Positions 47,013 through 60,190 are shown, counted from the first letter of the stretch. The stretch: 64,000 nt of DNA from Littorina saxatilis (GCF_037325665.1 NC_090253.1:39524404-39588403); one strand, 5' to 3'. Numbers and translations are program-made. Notes: generated by a model from the letters alone, not told the origin.

Positions 47013-47310
47013 TGACTATATTTTTCTAGCATACAGCACTACATTTTAGACAGATTCAGAGGACATATGCCTCGCTAATGCACATTTTTTTGTTTTAGTT
47101 AAAAAGGGTCATCGAATGAGTATTTTTGAAAAATATATACTGGTCATACTGTTTTAATTTTAATTATGTCAAATGTTATTGTTGTTGTTCTTTGCAATTG
47201 TATGCAGTCTTGTGTACATGTACAGTGCACAATATAGTGTTAAGATTCAATGTAATTGTAAATGCCTCTGCAATGACCAAAATGTTATCCAAATACATAA
47301 ACTTTGTTTG

Positions 47311-47316
47311 AATAAA
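47311..47316 (+). terminator. poly(A) signal of the dehydratase gene
   Basis: AATAAA 299 bp after the stop, in AT-rich sequence. It is the first canonical signal. Confidence 0.65.
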
Positions 47317-47405
47317 CATGAATCATTTGTGTGTATCAGCCTGAAGAATTTCATACCTGGGCATGCAGGAAGAGAAATAGATAAGGCAGACACACACAGG
47401 TACAC

Positions 47406-47436
<31 letters not shown>

Positions 47437-47459
47437 TGCATGCATACAGACATGCTTAA

Positions 47460-48507
47460 AGGCACAGTAAGCCTCCCGTAAACCATCACAGATACGGTCA
47501 GGCTTTTACACACAGTACAAACACCCTTTCATTTAAACACTCACCGATTGAGAACATCCTAGGTGCCCTCCGTAAAGAGCGAACAATTTTCAAAGAATTT
47601 ATTTTTGCGTGGTTTATCTTACCCCTGAGCCATCGTGAACCCATGTGATCCAGTTTCCCTTTTTCACAATGTAGTCGTCAGTTAGTCATTTGAATGCGAC
47701 TCGATGTGAGCTTATTTACAATAGCACGTTTTTATGCACGAAACAAACGGCTGTGGTTCACAAGAACTCTAGCGATGGCTTTTGACTGTTGAGAGGAACG
47801 GCGATATGCATAAACCGTCGTCTGCTACGACCCTTGCGTGACCCTGCTTCCGGGCTTTTCTTTTTTCAAACTTTCACAACTTCGAATTGTACTGATCTTG
47901 TCTTGATGAAAAAAGAATTCTTTTATGATTAAAGAATGTTTGTGTAACAAGCTGTCAATTTATTATTTAGATTTTAAAAGTTAGGTCTAGCGCAAAAACG
48001 TACCACGGTCCAAAAACATTTTGATAATCATCGATTCACGGCTATCGCCAGTTTACATCGATAGAATGAGACCCGAAGGGAAGTAACTCATGTTTGACCT
48101 GAGTTCAGGATGGGTCCAAAAAGTGTTCGAGACAATCTGCAAAATTAATTCTTTAAAAATTGCTCGCTCTTTATGTAGGGCACCTAGGATGTTCCCGTTT
48201 GGTGAGCGTTCAAATGGAAGGGTGTTTGTACTGTGTGTAAAAGCCTGACAGTATCTGTGATGGTTTACGGGAGGCTTACTGTCCGGGCGTGATTTCCGGT
48301 ATTCATAACAGCCGTCCAGCACCAAAACGAGGCGCCATTGTTGTAGAGGACCAAGTCCACGAAAATAAATTCTTTGAAAATTTCTCATGCTTGACAGAAA
48401 GCAGCCAGGATGTTCCCGTTTGTTGAGCGTTCAAATGGAAGTATGCTTGTACTGTATGTAGACGCTCGGGGAGCTCTGTGATGGTTTACGGGAGGCTTAC
48501 TGTGCCT
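47460..48507. mobile_element. TTAA-flanked DNA transposon (piggyBac/Kolobok-like), non-autonomous
   Basis: Bounded by TTAA at 47456-47459 and 48508-48511. The ends aggcacagtaagcctcccgt (left) and acgggaggcttactgtgcct (right) are perfect inverses, and inverted similarity extends inward for over 100 bp ('catcctaggtgccctcc' / 'gggcacctaggatg'). The right end is duplicated: a second terminal block ends at about 48283. No transposase is seen in 1048 bp. Confidence 0.88.
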
Positions 48508-48544
48508 TTAAACAGGCAGTCAAGATGCATACAGTCACACAGAT

Positions 48545-48616
48545 GCATGTTCAATTCAATTCAATTCAATAAAACTTTATTGTCTGAATGCAACAAACAG
48601 ACATTTTTCTTTTGTG

Positions 48617-48648
<32 letters not shown>

Positions 48649-48660
48649 CACACACATCTA
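48545..48660. repeat. (ATTCA)n/non-LTR tail and (CA)n
   Basis: 'ttcaattcaattcaataaaa' followed by 'ctttattgtctgaatgcaac' resembles the antisense tail of a non-LTR element. A (ca)n array follows at 48617-48655. Confidence 0.6.
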
Positions 48661-49159
48661 CGCAGACAGTAACACAAGTCTGTATATGCAGGAATGTCTG
48701 CACTCTCTCACTCCCTCAAACACAAGGGATCGAAGTGTAAGCGCTGTGAATGTTGATGGAGGGAGAACAGTACGTGAGGCTGACGTGTGTCCGGGCACCA
48801 GAACTGAGAACTAACGGAGAACCAGAAGAACTGAAATGGACAAGCAACATTAATCTCATCAGAAGTGGATTAAACTAGAAGTAGGCAACCACCATTACAT
48901 CCTGTCGACGTGCGATGATACAATCCACCATCGGGATTTCCCCAAAAGCCCACATTACTTTAAATAGAATGAGTAATTCTGGGAAATCGTTTACTAGAGG
49001 TACTCAATAATGATACAACCCTTTGATAAATTCGATCTTCAATACATCACTCAAACCTTTGGAATTAATTAGAATGAATAAAATACAAGAATTACGAGTT
49101 CAGAAGAAAAAAAAATAGAAAAATTAGAACATTTTTTGGGAAATATTCTTTCCAACTAT

Positions 49160-49245
49160 GCATATCGAACCAGTGACCGCCGGGTTCGTGGGTAAGAACA
49201 GGGCCACCACTAAGCCAATCTGGCACACAATTCTCTGGGGTGAAA
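49160..49245 (-). other. tRNA-like pol III promoter remnant
   Basis: On minus there is an A-box-like tggcttagtgg and, 31 bases on, a B-box-like ggttcgatatgc. The stems do not form a proper cloverleaf, so this is a SINE head or pseudo-tRNA, not a tRNA gene. Confidence 0.4.
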
Positions 49246-49576
49246 ATAGAATTTTAAACCTTGAACGTTACACTTGCATGAGTTCTTGAGCATATGTGTC
49301 GACTCCTCGGTTTCCGAGTTTCTCCATTTTTATTTGTGTACTGTACGTTCTGTCGATCTCACTCGAGCTAAGTTAAGTTGATAACTGACCCTATGCGCCC
49401 GTTTACTTCGTATGGAAAGCAATTTTTAAGTTAATTTCAAGTGTGACCGACATTATGTTGTAGTCCGGCTCAGAAATGTATTGACCAATCGCCGAAAGGC
49501 TCTGACGTCATTTCTCAAAAGGATTTCCCTACCCAGAATTCAATAGTTTTGATGACGTACAAAGGATTTAGTACAG

Positions 49577-50457
49577 GACGCGCCCCCCGCGGGTTAGGGG
49601 GAAGAATTTACCCGATGCTCCCCAGCATGTCGTAAGAGGCGACTAACGGATTCTGTTTCTCCTTTTACCCTTGTTAAGTGTTTCTTGTATAGAATATAGT
49701 CAATGTTTGTAAAGATTTTAGCCAAGCAGTATGTAAGAAATGTTAAAGGTCCTTGTGTACATTTTTATACCGAAATCGCCATTTGACCATTAAAATGCAG
49801 AGTCTATTATCTACAAATATCAACAATACACCCCCTTTCGATCAGGAAAGACGAAGCCAGTGTAGCCGTTTGAAAATTCATTGTAGTATTCCAGCGTAGT
49901 ACTCATAGTAGGATATCCTTATTTGGAAAATGCCAAGCGCAAAACTCCTCTCAAATCCCGTGCATTTCGTGCGTTTAAAAAAAAGCGTGGACAGCGCTCC
50001 AGTGTCAAACTGTTGCTGCACTTGTTTGGGCGTGGTTATAAGCATAGTGACATGAATTTGATTGGTCAGTATTTTTAGGCAAAGCACATGTTATCAGCAA
50101 ACAGAAAACAAAATATTGGAAGCGTGAGTTACATATTTTTTTTTTCTATAACTTTTTTCCCCATGGTTCATTCATCATTTGACATAATTTTGTATCGAAA
50201 TCTAACCATAAGATTATTGAAAAAAAGCAAAAATGTAGACGACCACCTTTAAGTCCTTTGTACTGGAAACTTGCATTCTCCCAGTAAGGTAATATATTGT
50301 ACTACGTTGCAAGCCCCTGGAGCAAATTTTTGATTAGTGCTTTTGTGAACAAGAAACAATTGACAAGTGAATATCCCATCTCCCCCCTTCCCCCGTCGCG
50401 ATATAACCTTCGTGGTTGAAAACGATGTTAAACACCAAATAAAGAAAGAAAGAAAGT
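49577..50457 (+). mobile_element. dispersed SINE/non-LTR element split by a TTAA MITE
   Basis: Left part 'gggttagggggaagaattta' and 'cgtaagaggcgactaacgg'. Right part 'caagcccctggagcaa', 'cgtcgcgatataaccttcgt' and 'gttaaacaccaaataaag' with an (AAAG)n tail. The two parts are separated by the insertion at 49747-50248. It is a widespread mollusc repeat by memory. Confidence 0.75.
49747..50248. mobile_element. TTAA-flanked MITE nested in the 49577 element
   Basis: TTAA lies at 49743-49746 and 50249-50252. The ends aggtccttgtgtacattttt (left) and aaaaatgtagacgaccacct (right) are imperfect inverses. Excising it restores '…aaatgttaagtcctttg…'. It is 502 bp, non-coding, and distinct in sequence from the 47460 element. 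Confidence 0.82.
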
Positions 50458-50779
50458 ACAGGACGCTGATGCCCTATGGTCGGTTTATTATATAAAGGGA
50501 AGCAAGCGGTCAAAAACGGGCGTCGACAGAGCCAATGAAGGGGGATACTAACTTGTAGTTATCATCCGCTTGTGATCTCATATATTCGTCACTGACACAG
50601 ATTTTCAAGGATTGCATGGGAATGTGGGGCAGGGGAAGGGGGGGTGGTAGATACAGTAAGTTACAAACAAACAATTTATAAATGCTTTAGTTTGAGGATA
50701 CTAGAACAACAAAAGTATTACATGTAAATGCTTTTGTTTGAGGTCGCGCTTGGTCGTGCAGTAATTAGTCAAACCGCCG

Positions 50780-50950
50780 AGCAAGTGCGGAAGCGGAAAC
50801 ATTCTTTAGCTTAATCTACGCATGCGCTACATTCCAACTATGGCGGCGTCTATAAAGACGCCAAACAACGAAAGGGTGTTCGATTCAGCAATTTATCCAT
50901 CTTTCGTTCGTAATTGATACCTTTTCTTGAAGTTTTCCTGCAGCTTAGAG
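50780..50950 (+). promoter_or_regulatory. probable STK36 promoter and 5' UTR exon
   Basis: An NRF1-like palindrome cgcatgcgc (50819-50827) and a YY1-like atggcggc (50840-50847), but no TATA. A candidate donor 'cttagag|gtaaaa' at 50950/50951 pairs with the acceptor at 51770-51771 of the first coding exon. The composition is that of a housekeeping-type promoter. Confidence 0.5.
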
Positions 50951-51848
50951 GTAAAACATCCCTGTTATTAACATGAAATGAAATTGTTCTTCACTGGTGT
51001 TTGGAGAGTACAGTTGAAATGAAATAATGTTGCTTCTGTCGTCTGCTCGAGTCGCATTTCGGTTGGCAAGCAAGCCATACATGTACAGGAAACTCATTGC
51101 TATTTTTGTCTGTTTGCTCAAGTGTTTTGCTTCACATATACTATAGTGTACTTGTTAGCATTTGCTACCATTTTAGCAGGATATGTAATATACCTCGACG
51201 CATTCGATTTTATTTTGTCAAAGCACAAAACGAAAAAGCGCCTCAATCCCATCTTGCTCTTCCACATCTCCCTCTTTTTTCTCTTCCAAAATGTTGATGC
51301 TTGAAGCCGACAAAATTGATGTGTGACCATACCCGTAATCGGGCCCATAGAAGTGAAAAAATATTCTGACAACATTTCAACTGTATGATGTTGATAGAGA
51401 ACGTGGTGATGTCACTTTCACACAGACTTTATTCACCAGCCGAAAACATGTGCCATTGTTTATTGATGAAATCTGTTCGTTTGCCTGAGCATATAAATGG
51501 AAACAGTCTCACTATATAGCATTTCAGCTGTTTTTCCCCTTAAACTTAAGAACACACACACACACACTCAGTGACTCACACTAAACAGGGTCTAGATTTT
51601 AAGAGAACTTATGTACATGATTTGGTGAGTTTGTCGGTTTATCATAATGTCAGTTTCTACTTTTGCATGGTTATCATTGCATTCATACAGTTCAAACCTC
51701 AATGTGTCCTATGACTTTCCTGTAGTGCTGTACCAGTAAAAAGTAATTTCATGTGTTGAATTTGCTTTCAGCAGCTGGCTAGGTTTGATCTAGCTTGTAT
51801 TAAAAAGAAGACGGTTGCTCAAGACAGTCATCAAAAGCAGCTAGCATC

Positions 51849-54800
51849 ATGGGTATGGACAGCTACCACGTGTTGGAGATCATTGGTGAAGGATCATTTG
51901 GAAAGGTGTACAAAGGGCGACGAAAGTTCACGGGACAGGCGAGTTGATTTTTCTCTGGACATTGAATTATAAATTACAATTTAAGTAAGTTTTTATTCTC
52001 TCAATGCCTCTTACAATAGTTACATGCTTGCTAATTTTCTGGACATTTCATGGGCCTAGCATGACTACCACTGTTTCAGTGGATAGATCTGCATGTGTTG
52101 TTGTGATTCTGAAAAGAGCACTTTCTTGAACTTGTTAAATCTGTAAACTTACTGTATCATGGCATTATTGTGTAAAATGTAACGACAGTCCTCTGAGCCC
52201 TGTCGGTTTGATGCCATGCATTTCAGCATTATTCTCTTGACCTTTGACAAGAGAAATTATTTTTGTGGAGCTAAAATAGTGACAATATTTTAAGTGTGTT
52301 CCAAGAACAGTTCACTGAATTTTTAGTTTTGTTTTGATGCTTGCAGATAGTGGCCTTGAAGTTCATTCCTAAAGTTGGCAAATCCGACAAAGAGTTACGA
52401 GGTTTGCGTCGTGAGATAGAAATCATGCGAGGCCTTCACCATGACAACATCATTGAGATGCTGGACAGTTTTGACACTGACAAAGAGGTAAGTTATGATG
52501 TGTATGTGTAAGAGCACAGTGCACTGTGAGAGGATATCCTTACATGACAAGTTTATGCTGCTATGTCTGCACCCAAGGATCACAAGCTCAGCTGGTAGAG
52601 CTCTGGACTTGTGTTCCTTGAGTCACGGGTTCGAATCCAGGCTGGGACGGACACGGGTCAACTTTATGTGCAGATTCAGAGACAGTATGCATGTCCCACC
52701 CTGTGGTACCCCAGTGGCACATAAAAGACCTCGGCCATTCTGCCATAAGTGTAGGTGGCTGATTACATCTAAACAGGCACACACACCTGGGTAGCGCGAC
52801 TCTCGTTGCTGCTAGCTTTTCACTAGGAGGAAGCGACCCGACTATCTCAGCAATGGGATAATGGAGTGATGGAAATGAAATGCACACAGGAACAGACATT
52901 ATATATTAATTTCACTGGTAATTAATGCACAATCAGTTTACAGACACTAGCTGGCTTTTAGAGTCAAACACACACTCTTATTTTTGCATGTAAATGACTC
53001 TGTACAACTCCACTTGAATTGGAAGAATACTTTTACTCCGCACAGCTCAGAAAAAAAGTAAAACTATGTTTTGCTGCAAACATGTGTAAACAGAAGTAAC
53101 TTCAACAGATCTTATGATTGAAATATCTGTGTCTTTTTCAGGTTGTGGTTGTGACAGATTATGCAGAGGGAGAACTGTTTCAAATTCTTGAGGATGATGG
53201 CAGCTTACCTGAAGCACAGGTCAGTTCAGTACATGCGTATTCTATACATGTACATTCATATCTTTCTTTTAAGACTACCAAAAACCTGAGGTCTTAAACT
53301 AGGGGAGCCTTGAAATAAAGCTACATTTAGGGATGATAGTATCGAAAAAGATCTGAGAAAGCAGAGTCTTAAAAGGGGACGGTGAGGGGGGGGGGGGGGG
53401 GTGGGGAAGGAGGGTCTCAAATGGAGGGTCTTGAAGGAGGTTGGGGAGTCTCCTGTACTTGTATGATTAAATGTTATAATATTTATCATCAAAATGCTTC
53501 TTAAATTAAGTCTCATTGACTGTAGTAAAAGCTGTTTTGATGAAAGTCTATATGTATTTTTAAAATAAAAAAGGAACTGTATCTGAATAAGGGAAGAATG
53601 GCAAAGGAAAGAATGGTACAATGTATATGTAATATAAATAATAATCTGTCAGTGGTACTCGGTGGTATATAGCCACAGTCTTGATCTGTATGCAGGTGTT
53701 GATAATTGAATGACAGAGGTAGTGGACAGCGTGCGTGCTGTGGGTGTGACTGAGTGTGTACGCAATTCAGTGAGCACTCGGTTTGGTTGTTGTGTTTGAA
53801 TGTATTATGTATTGAATGTACTCAAGCCAAGCAACATTCCTGTGTACTGCACGTGGTTGTAATCAAATCTTATGTCTTATGGATAAATGATATTTTTTGC
53901 AGGTTCAAACAATCGCAGCTAATCTGATGTCGGCGCTATTTTACCTGCACTCACATCGTATCCTGCACCGTGACATGAAACCGCAGAATATTCTGCTGGG
54001 CAAGGGTGGCATTGTCAAGCTGTGTGACTTTGGCTTTGCACGGGGGATGTCTACAAACACTCTGGTTCTTACTTCAATCAAGGTGGGTGAATTTGTGAAT
54101 GTATGGATTGAACATGTGGAGGTTGTGAGTGGGCGGGGGGATAGCTCAGTCGGTAGCGGCGCTGGCTTTAAAAACCAGTTGTTGCTATCGGCGTGGGTTC
54201 GATCCCCACGTTCGGCGAGGGATTTATTTCCCAGAATCAACTTTGTGCAGACTATCCTCGGTGGCCAAACACCCCGGTGTGCATGCATGCGCACGATAAA
54301 GTTCACAGCTGAAGTCTCAGGGCTTGGAAACATGAATACACGCATGCAGGAACAGAAAAAAAAGGGTAGCGCTGCTCGCTTTCTCCAGTGAGAAAGCAGC
54401 CCGAATTTCCATGAGGGTAACCTCACGGGACGATATGAAATCTTATCCTTATCGTAACATGGGATTTTCCTTCTTTGAACCATGTGACGTCAGAGTCAAA
54501 CAAAAACTCATGTTTACGCGGATAGCCGAGACGACGAAAGAGTGCATATATGTTTGTGTATACGAATATGTCTGAGATTCTATGTTTGGTTCTGTGTACC
54601 GTACTTTCCGGGTCATAAGGCGCGACTTTTTTCCTCGAGTTCGACCCCTGCGTCTTGTATAACAAAGCGCCTAATCCGTGTATGAAATACGAAAAAAATC
54701 AAAGAGACCGCTTGAGTACCAGTCAAACAACTTGTGATAAGGCATGTTTCAGCTACTAGGTACTGCCCTGCCTTTGATCTGGCCGCACACACAGATTTCC

Positions 54801-57800
54801 ACTCTGTTAAACTCGGTCACTGACCCCGGTGCAGGAAGTGTTTCCTCTCTCAGATATGACAGGGGAACCACCTCTCATGGCAAAAACTGGGTCATTGACC
54901 CCTGGGAAGAAGGTCGTGTCTATAAACAAGGCCACCCAGCTATCACAATGCCTTTGATCTGGCCGCACACACAGAGCACACATATTTTCACTCAGTTAAA
55001 GTCGGTCACTGACCGGTCACTGACCCCGGTGCAGGAAGTGTTTCCTCTCTCAGATATGACAGGGGAACCACCTCTCATGGCAAAAACGGGGTCATTTTGG
55101 TGCGCCCTATCGGCCCCCTGCGTCCAATGGGTGACTGGATTACAATTTTTTTTTAAAAGAAGGGGGTGCGTCTTGTATAACGAAGCGCCTTGTCACCCGG
55201 AAAGTACGGTATGTGTTTGTGTTTTTATGCGCGTCCATGTGTCTGTGTCTATCGGGGGCCCGGTAGCTCAGTTGGTAAAGCACTGGACTTGTGATTGGAA
55301 GGTCGCAGGTTCGAATTTGGGCCAGGACGGACACGGGTCGACTTTATGTACAGATCCAGAGACGGAAGCCATGTCCCACCCCCGTGTCACCACAATGGCA
55401 CGTAAAAGATCTCGGTCATTCTGCCATAAGGGCAGATGGGTGATACCACCGAAACATGCATACACTTGTGTATTTCGTCAAAAGCCGTGAGGGCGTAAAA
55501 CTCGAATAATACGATTAACCCATTTCTTGTCCTTAAGAGGCGAATATTTAGCATTCTCTCTTTCCTTTCCTGTGTCTATCTATGATTGTGTGTGCTGTCA
55601 CATTCTGTGAAAAGGATTGACTGACCATATGCATTGTTTTTTGTCCTTAAGTATATTTTGTTCTGTTTTGTGCAGGGGACACCACTGTATATGTCTCCAG
55701 AACTGGTTGAAGAGAAACCCTATGATCACACGGCAGATTTGTGGTGAGTCTCTGATGGTCTCATTCTGTCTCTCTTTTTGTGTGTGTATTGGCTTCTCTC
55801 TGTCTCACTCTGTCTCTCTTTCTGTGTGTGTATTGGCCTCTCTCTGTCTCACTCTGTCTCTCTTTTTGTGTGTGTATTGGCTTCTCTCTGTCTCACTCTG
55901 TCTCTCTTTCTGTGTGTGTATTGGCCTCTCTCTGTCTCACTCTGTCTCTCTTTCTGTGTGTGTATTGGCCTCTCTCTGTCTCACTCTGTCTCTCTTTCTG
56001 TGTGTGTATTGGCCTCTCTGTCTCACTCTGTCTGTGTGTCTTTATCTCACGGTCTCTTCCCAATATCCTCCTCTTTAATATAAAGTGGCAGACCCATTCC
56101 AAAGCAACATGTCTATGTGGACTCTTGTCATGTTGATTTTTGTGGTTTTGCACTTTGTACATATGCATGCCCTTGCTATCTCAAAGCAAATCTCCATGAG
56201 AAATGAGATCCTTTTCCTCCCTTTGATGATAATTTTGTGTTACGCTCTCACCGGGAAGCCATTAGGGGCATGTTCTCGGGTGTTACCCCGACTTTAGATA
56301 CAATACACTGTGTGTTAAGGTGTAATCAGTCACCTGCACTTATGGCAGAATGGCCAAGGTCTTTTATGTGCCACTGTACTAGTAGACACAGGGGTGGGAC
56401 ATGGTTACCGTCTCTGAATCTGCACATAAAGTTGACCCGTGTCCGTCCCGACCTGGATTCGAACCTGTCACCCTAGGATCACAAGTCCGGTGCGCTACCA
56501 CCAGAGCTACCCATAGCTTCACTCGGAAAATTGCAACACAGCAAAGAGGCAATTATAAGAATAGACAGAATTAAAGATATAAGTTATTGGTACATCACAG
56601 AGCTGCTGCATGTTACTTATCCTTTCAAGAACCATGCTGGTCTGTAAACTATTCAGTTTGAAGAACAAGACTCACAGAACCGATTTTGTTCCTCCTCTTA
56701 GAAAAATTGCTATATTTTGTCATGCAGGGCTGTGGGCTGTATCCTGTACGAGCTGTTTGTGGGCACGCCTCCATTCTACACCAACAGCATCTTCCAGCTA
56801 GTGTCCATGATCATCAAGGATCCCGTCAAGTGGCCCAAGAACATGAGTCCCGTCTTCAAGGACTTCCTGCAGGGCTTGCTCAACAAGAACCCCCGACAGC
56901 GTTTGTCGTGGCCCGACCTCCTGCACCACCCCTTTATAGCCACGGAGCTGAAAGGTAAGAAAACATGGGTGACAGTTATAATGCAGTGTTGAGGGGGGCA
57001 GTTTTATAGGGTGCAGTTGCATGAAGCAGTGTTTGGGGACAGTCTGTGTTTATCGTAAAGTCTGGTATTTCACCGTTTTTGTGTGTGTGAATGCTGTGAA
57101 AGAAAGTCAACCAGTCATGTTCTATAGGTTGTGTTTGGTGTTTTTGAGTGTGTTTAAAAAAGAAATTGCATTTGACAAGTTTTTCTATCAAAGTGAAGCT
57201 ACCGCAGTGTCAATGCAGCTTAGGTTGGCCGTTTGCTGTGACCTATTCACCCGTTTTTGTTCTATCTATTCCTCTTTCCCTTCAGTTAATGGTGGTTTAC
57301 AAAACAGCATGGTAGGAACTGTGACAGTGCAGTGTAAATGACCTGAACAAGTTTTATCACTTCAGTCAAAGGTGTAATAGACCTTTGTTCATTGGATGCC
57401 CAGTGCTGTAATGTATTGCATTTCCTTACATTTCATTACATTCACTTAACTATCCCATTGCTGGGAAATGCGGGGTGGAACATGGATTCCGTCTCTGAGT
57501 CTGCACATACAGTTGACCTGTGGCCGTCCCGGCCTGGTTTCGATTTATGTTACCCTAGTCCAGTGCTCTACTAACTGAGCTACCCGACCCTCATGTACAG
57601 CTTGTTTCAAGATCTGTGGCTATGTGTTCTGTGCTTACAGTGGCAGAAGCAGACACACAACTGGAGAGCCCCTTCACGCAACCCTTGACGGCTTCCATGA
57701 TGGTGCTGAAAGAACAGCAGACCAAGGAGAAGGCCCACACGCCTGGCACATCCAAGATTCTGGCACGAGCAAGACGCAAAGCTGAAGAGGAAGTCGAAGG

Positions 57801-60152
57801 CAGAAGGGTAAGAAAACTTATCATAATTATTATATTAAATGTACACTCTTCAAAAAAAGTTAAGGATCACTTTTTTACAAGCACGCCACACAAAACAGAC
57901 AAGACCTAATTCTTTCATTTTTTTAAAATTATATAATTGAACAACCAAGGAGAAATGACGAACAAAGCAAAGATCGAACGCGGCAGCGACAATTTAGCTA
58001 GAGTGTGTCAAACGTGACAACCCTCGAAAATGGAATTCACAACCATGGGAATCAGTGTCAATAACGCGTGTGCCCTCCGTTGTGTGCCAGGCATTCAACA
58101 CATCGTTGGTGCATGGAGTGGATCAGGCTGCATATGAATGCTCTGGGAACTCCATTCCACTCCTGCTGGAGCCATTGCAGCAGTTGACCCAGATTGGCAG
58201 GAGGAGGGTGATGTTGCTGTACCAGACGACAAAGCCCGTCCCACATGTGCTCTATGGGGTTCAGGTCCGGGCTGTTGGCTGGCCACAGCATCCTGTTGAC
58301 CCTGGCCTGCTGGATGAAGGTGTTTACAGCTGCAGAGCGATGGGGAGGTGCGTTGTCATCGTGAAGAATCGCACGAGGGCCGATCGCTTGGAGGGCTGGA
58401 ACGACCAGGGGTTGCAGGATCTCATTCTGGTAGCGGACACCGGTCAAGTTGCCCACTACATGGTACAGAGGTGTCCTTAGACGTGTGCTGATCCCTCCCC
58501 AGACCATCACAGAGCCTCCGCCAAAACGTGGTCGTTCCAGAACAGCGCCTTCTGCGAAGTGCTCTCCGCGACGCCTCCACACTCAGATGCGACCATCAGC
58601 AGGTTCCAAGCAAAAGCGGGACTCATCTGTAAACAACACCTGAGCCCACTGCTGACGTTGCCACCTCACCTGTTGAGTGCACCAGGCTCGGCGAGCTGCT
58701 CGGTGATTAGCAGTCAGGGTTGTTCCTCGGACTGGACGCCTTGCACGCAAGCCAAAGTTGTGTAAGCGGTTTCGGATCGTCTGACCACTAACAATAGTGT
58801 TGGTGGTAGCTTGTAGGCGTTGCCTAATGTTGTTTGCCGTAGCCATTCTTTGTTGCATGGCCTGCCTCTGAATGAAGCGATCCTTTCTTTGTGTGGTGAC
58901 TCTGGGCCGACCAGAACGTTGTCGCTCCTGCACTCTTCCAGTTGCTTGGAATCTCTGTTTTAGTCTGATGATGACAGAGGGAGCCACTGCAAGCCTCTGG
59001 GCCACTTGCCTGGCAGCAACACCGTCTTGTAGCCATCCTATTGCCCTTCCTCTATCCAAATCGCTCAGTTTTCTTCGTGGGGGCATGTTGCTACTGTGCA
59101 TAATTGTGTCAGCGTGTCAACCTTCAAACACAAGCTGGTGAGCGATGTTCATAGCCAGGACCCTGTTGTAGCACGTGCATCACAACCTTTTGCCCTGGCA
59201 TGCGTTCCGCAAATTTCATGGGGCTATAAAAAACACCCTTTTTCTTCCAAAATGCAGAAGCTTTTGAGAAGTCACACAAAGGGAAATAACTCTGCCCGCC
59301 AAACAAAATTCTAGGTCAAGACTCATTGTTCATTTGTTAATTCAAACACATTAATCTTTTAATTATTATGTCGATGTTTAATTTTTTGGCAATTTTTTTA
59401 TAATTAGATCCGTTTTTTCAACCGATCCTTAACTTTTTTTGAAGAGTGTACATATGCAGGTCGCTGTTTAATTGTTTGATTGTACATGGTGTGTGTGTGT
59501 GATTCATGCAATCAAAAACACAACATTTTGTGTGTGTTTTATATAGCAAGGCCTATATTATCCTGTGGTTAGGATGTCAGCCTTTGTATAAGTTTCGGGG
59601 TTCAAATCTGGGCCGTGCCTGGTGGATTAAGGATAGAGAGTTTTTCAATCTCTCAGGTCAACTTACGTGCAGATGTGCTAGTGCCTTATCCCCCTTTGTG
59701 TGTAAATGCAAGTAGAAAAGAATCCAAGATAAAAATGCCCAGCATGTATCCCACGGACTTGGAGTATGACTGCCTTAATGGCTGGAAAAAACCCAGTCAA
59801 AGACTTAATGGTGCACTTGTGTCTAGGAGTGAGTCCCATCCCTCAAACGCAAAAGAAGACATGTTTTTTTTTCTTCTTCAGATGAAGTTTATTTGTTCAT
59901 GCAGCTACATTTTGTCTGTCCACACTCCATCTGAAATACCCATGCCACACATGTTGCAATGCCTGTGTTGACTTGCAGAGACCTGTGACTCACGTGGGAG
60001 GAGCCCCACCTGTAGAGCCGCGCCCCCAGGCCTGGGACAAAGACCAGACAGACACAGGGGGCCAGGATAAAAAGGCCGGGGACACTGCGGCACAGGATGC
60101 CTGGGAAGCCACAGGAATCAGCAACGTGAGTGTGTGTGTTTGTGTGTGTGCG

Positions 60153-60190
<38 letters not shown>

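Noticed and set aside
54130-54210. Functional tRNA gene
   Set aside because: A and B boxes are good, but the sequence continues into a SINE body shared with 4943-5205. The same applies to the heads at 6881, 23096, 42916, 52566 and 55253.
58055-58480. Plus-strand frame of 141 codons in the Tc1 element
   Set aside because: Shadow of the minus-strand transposase.
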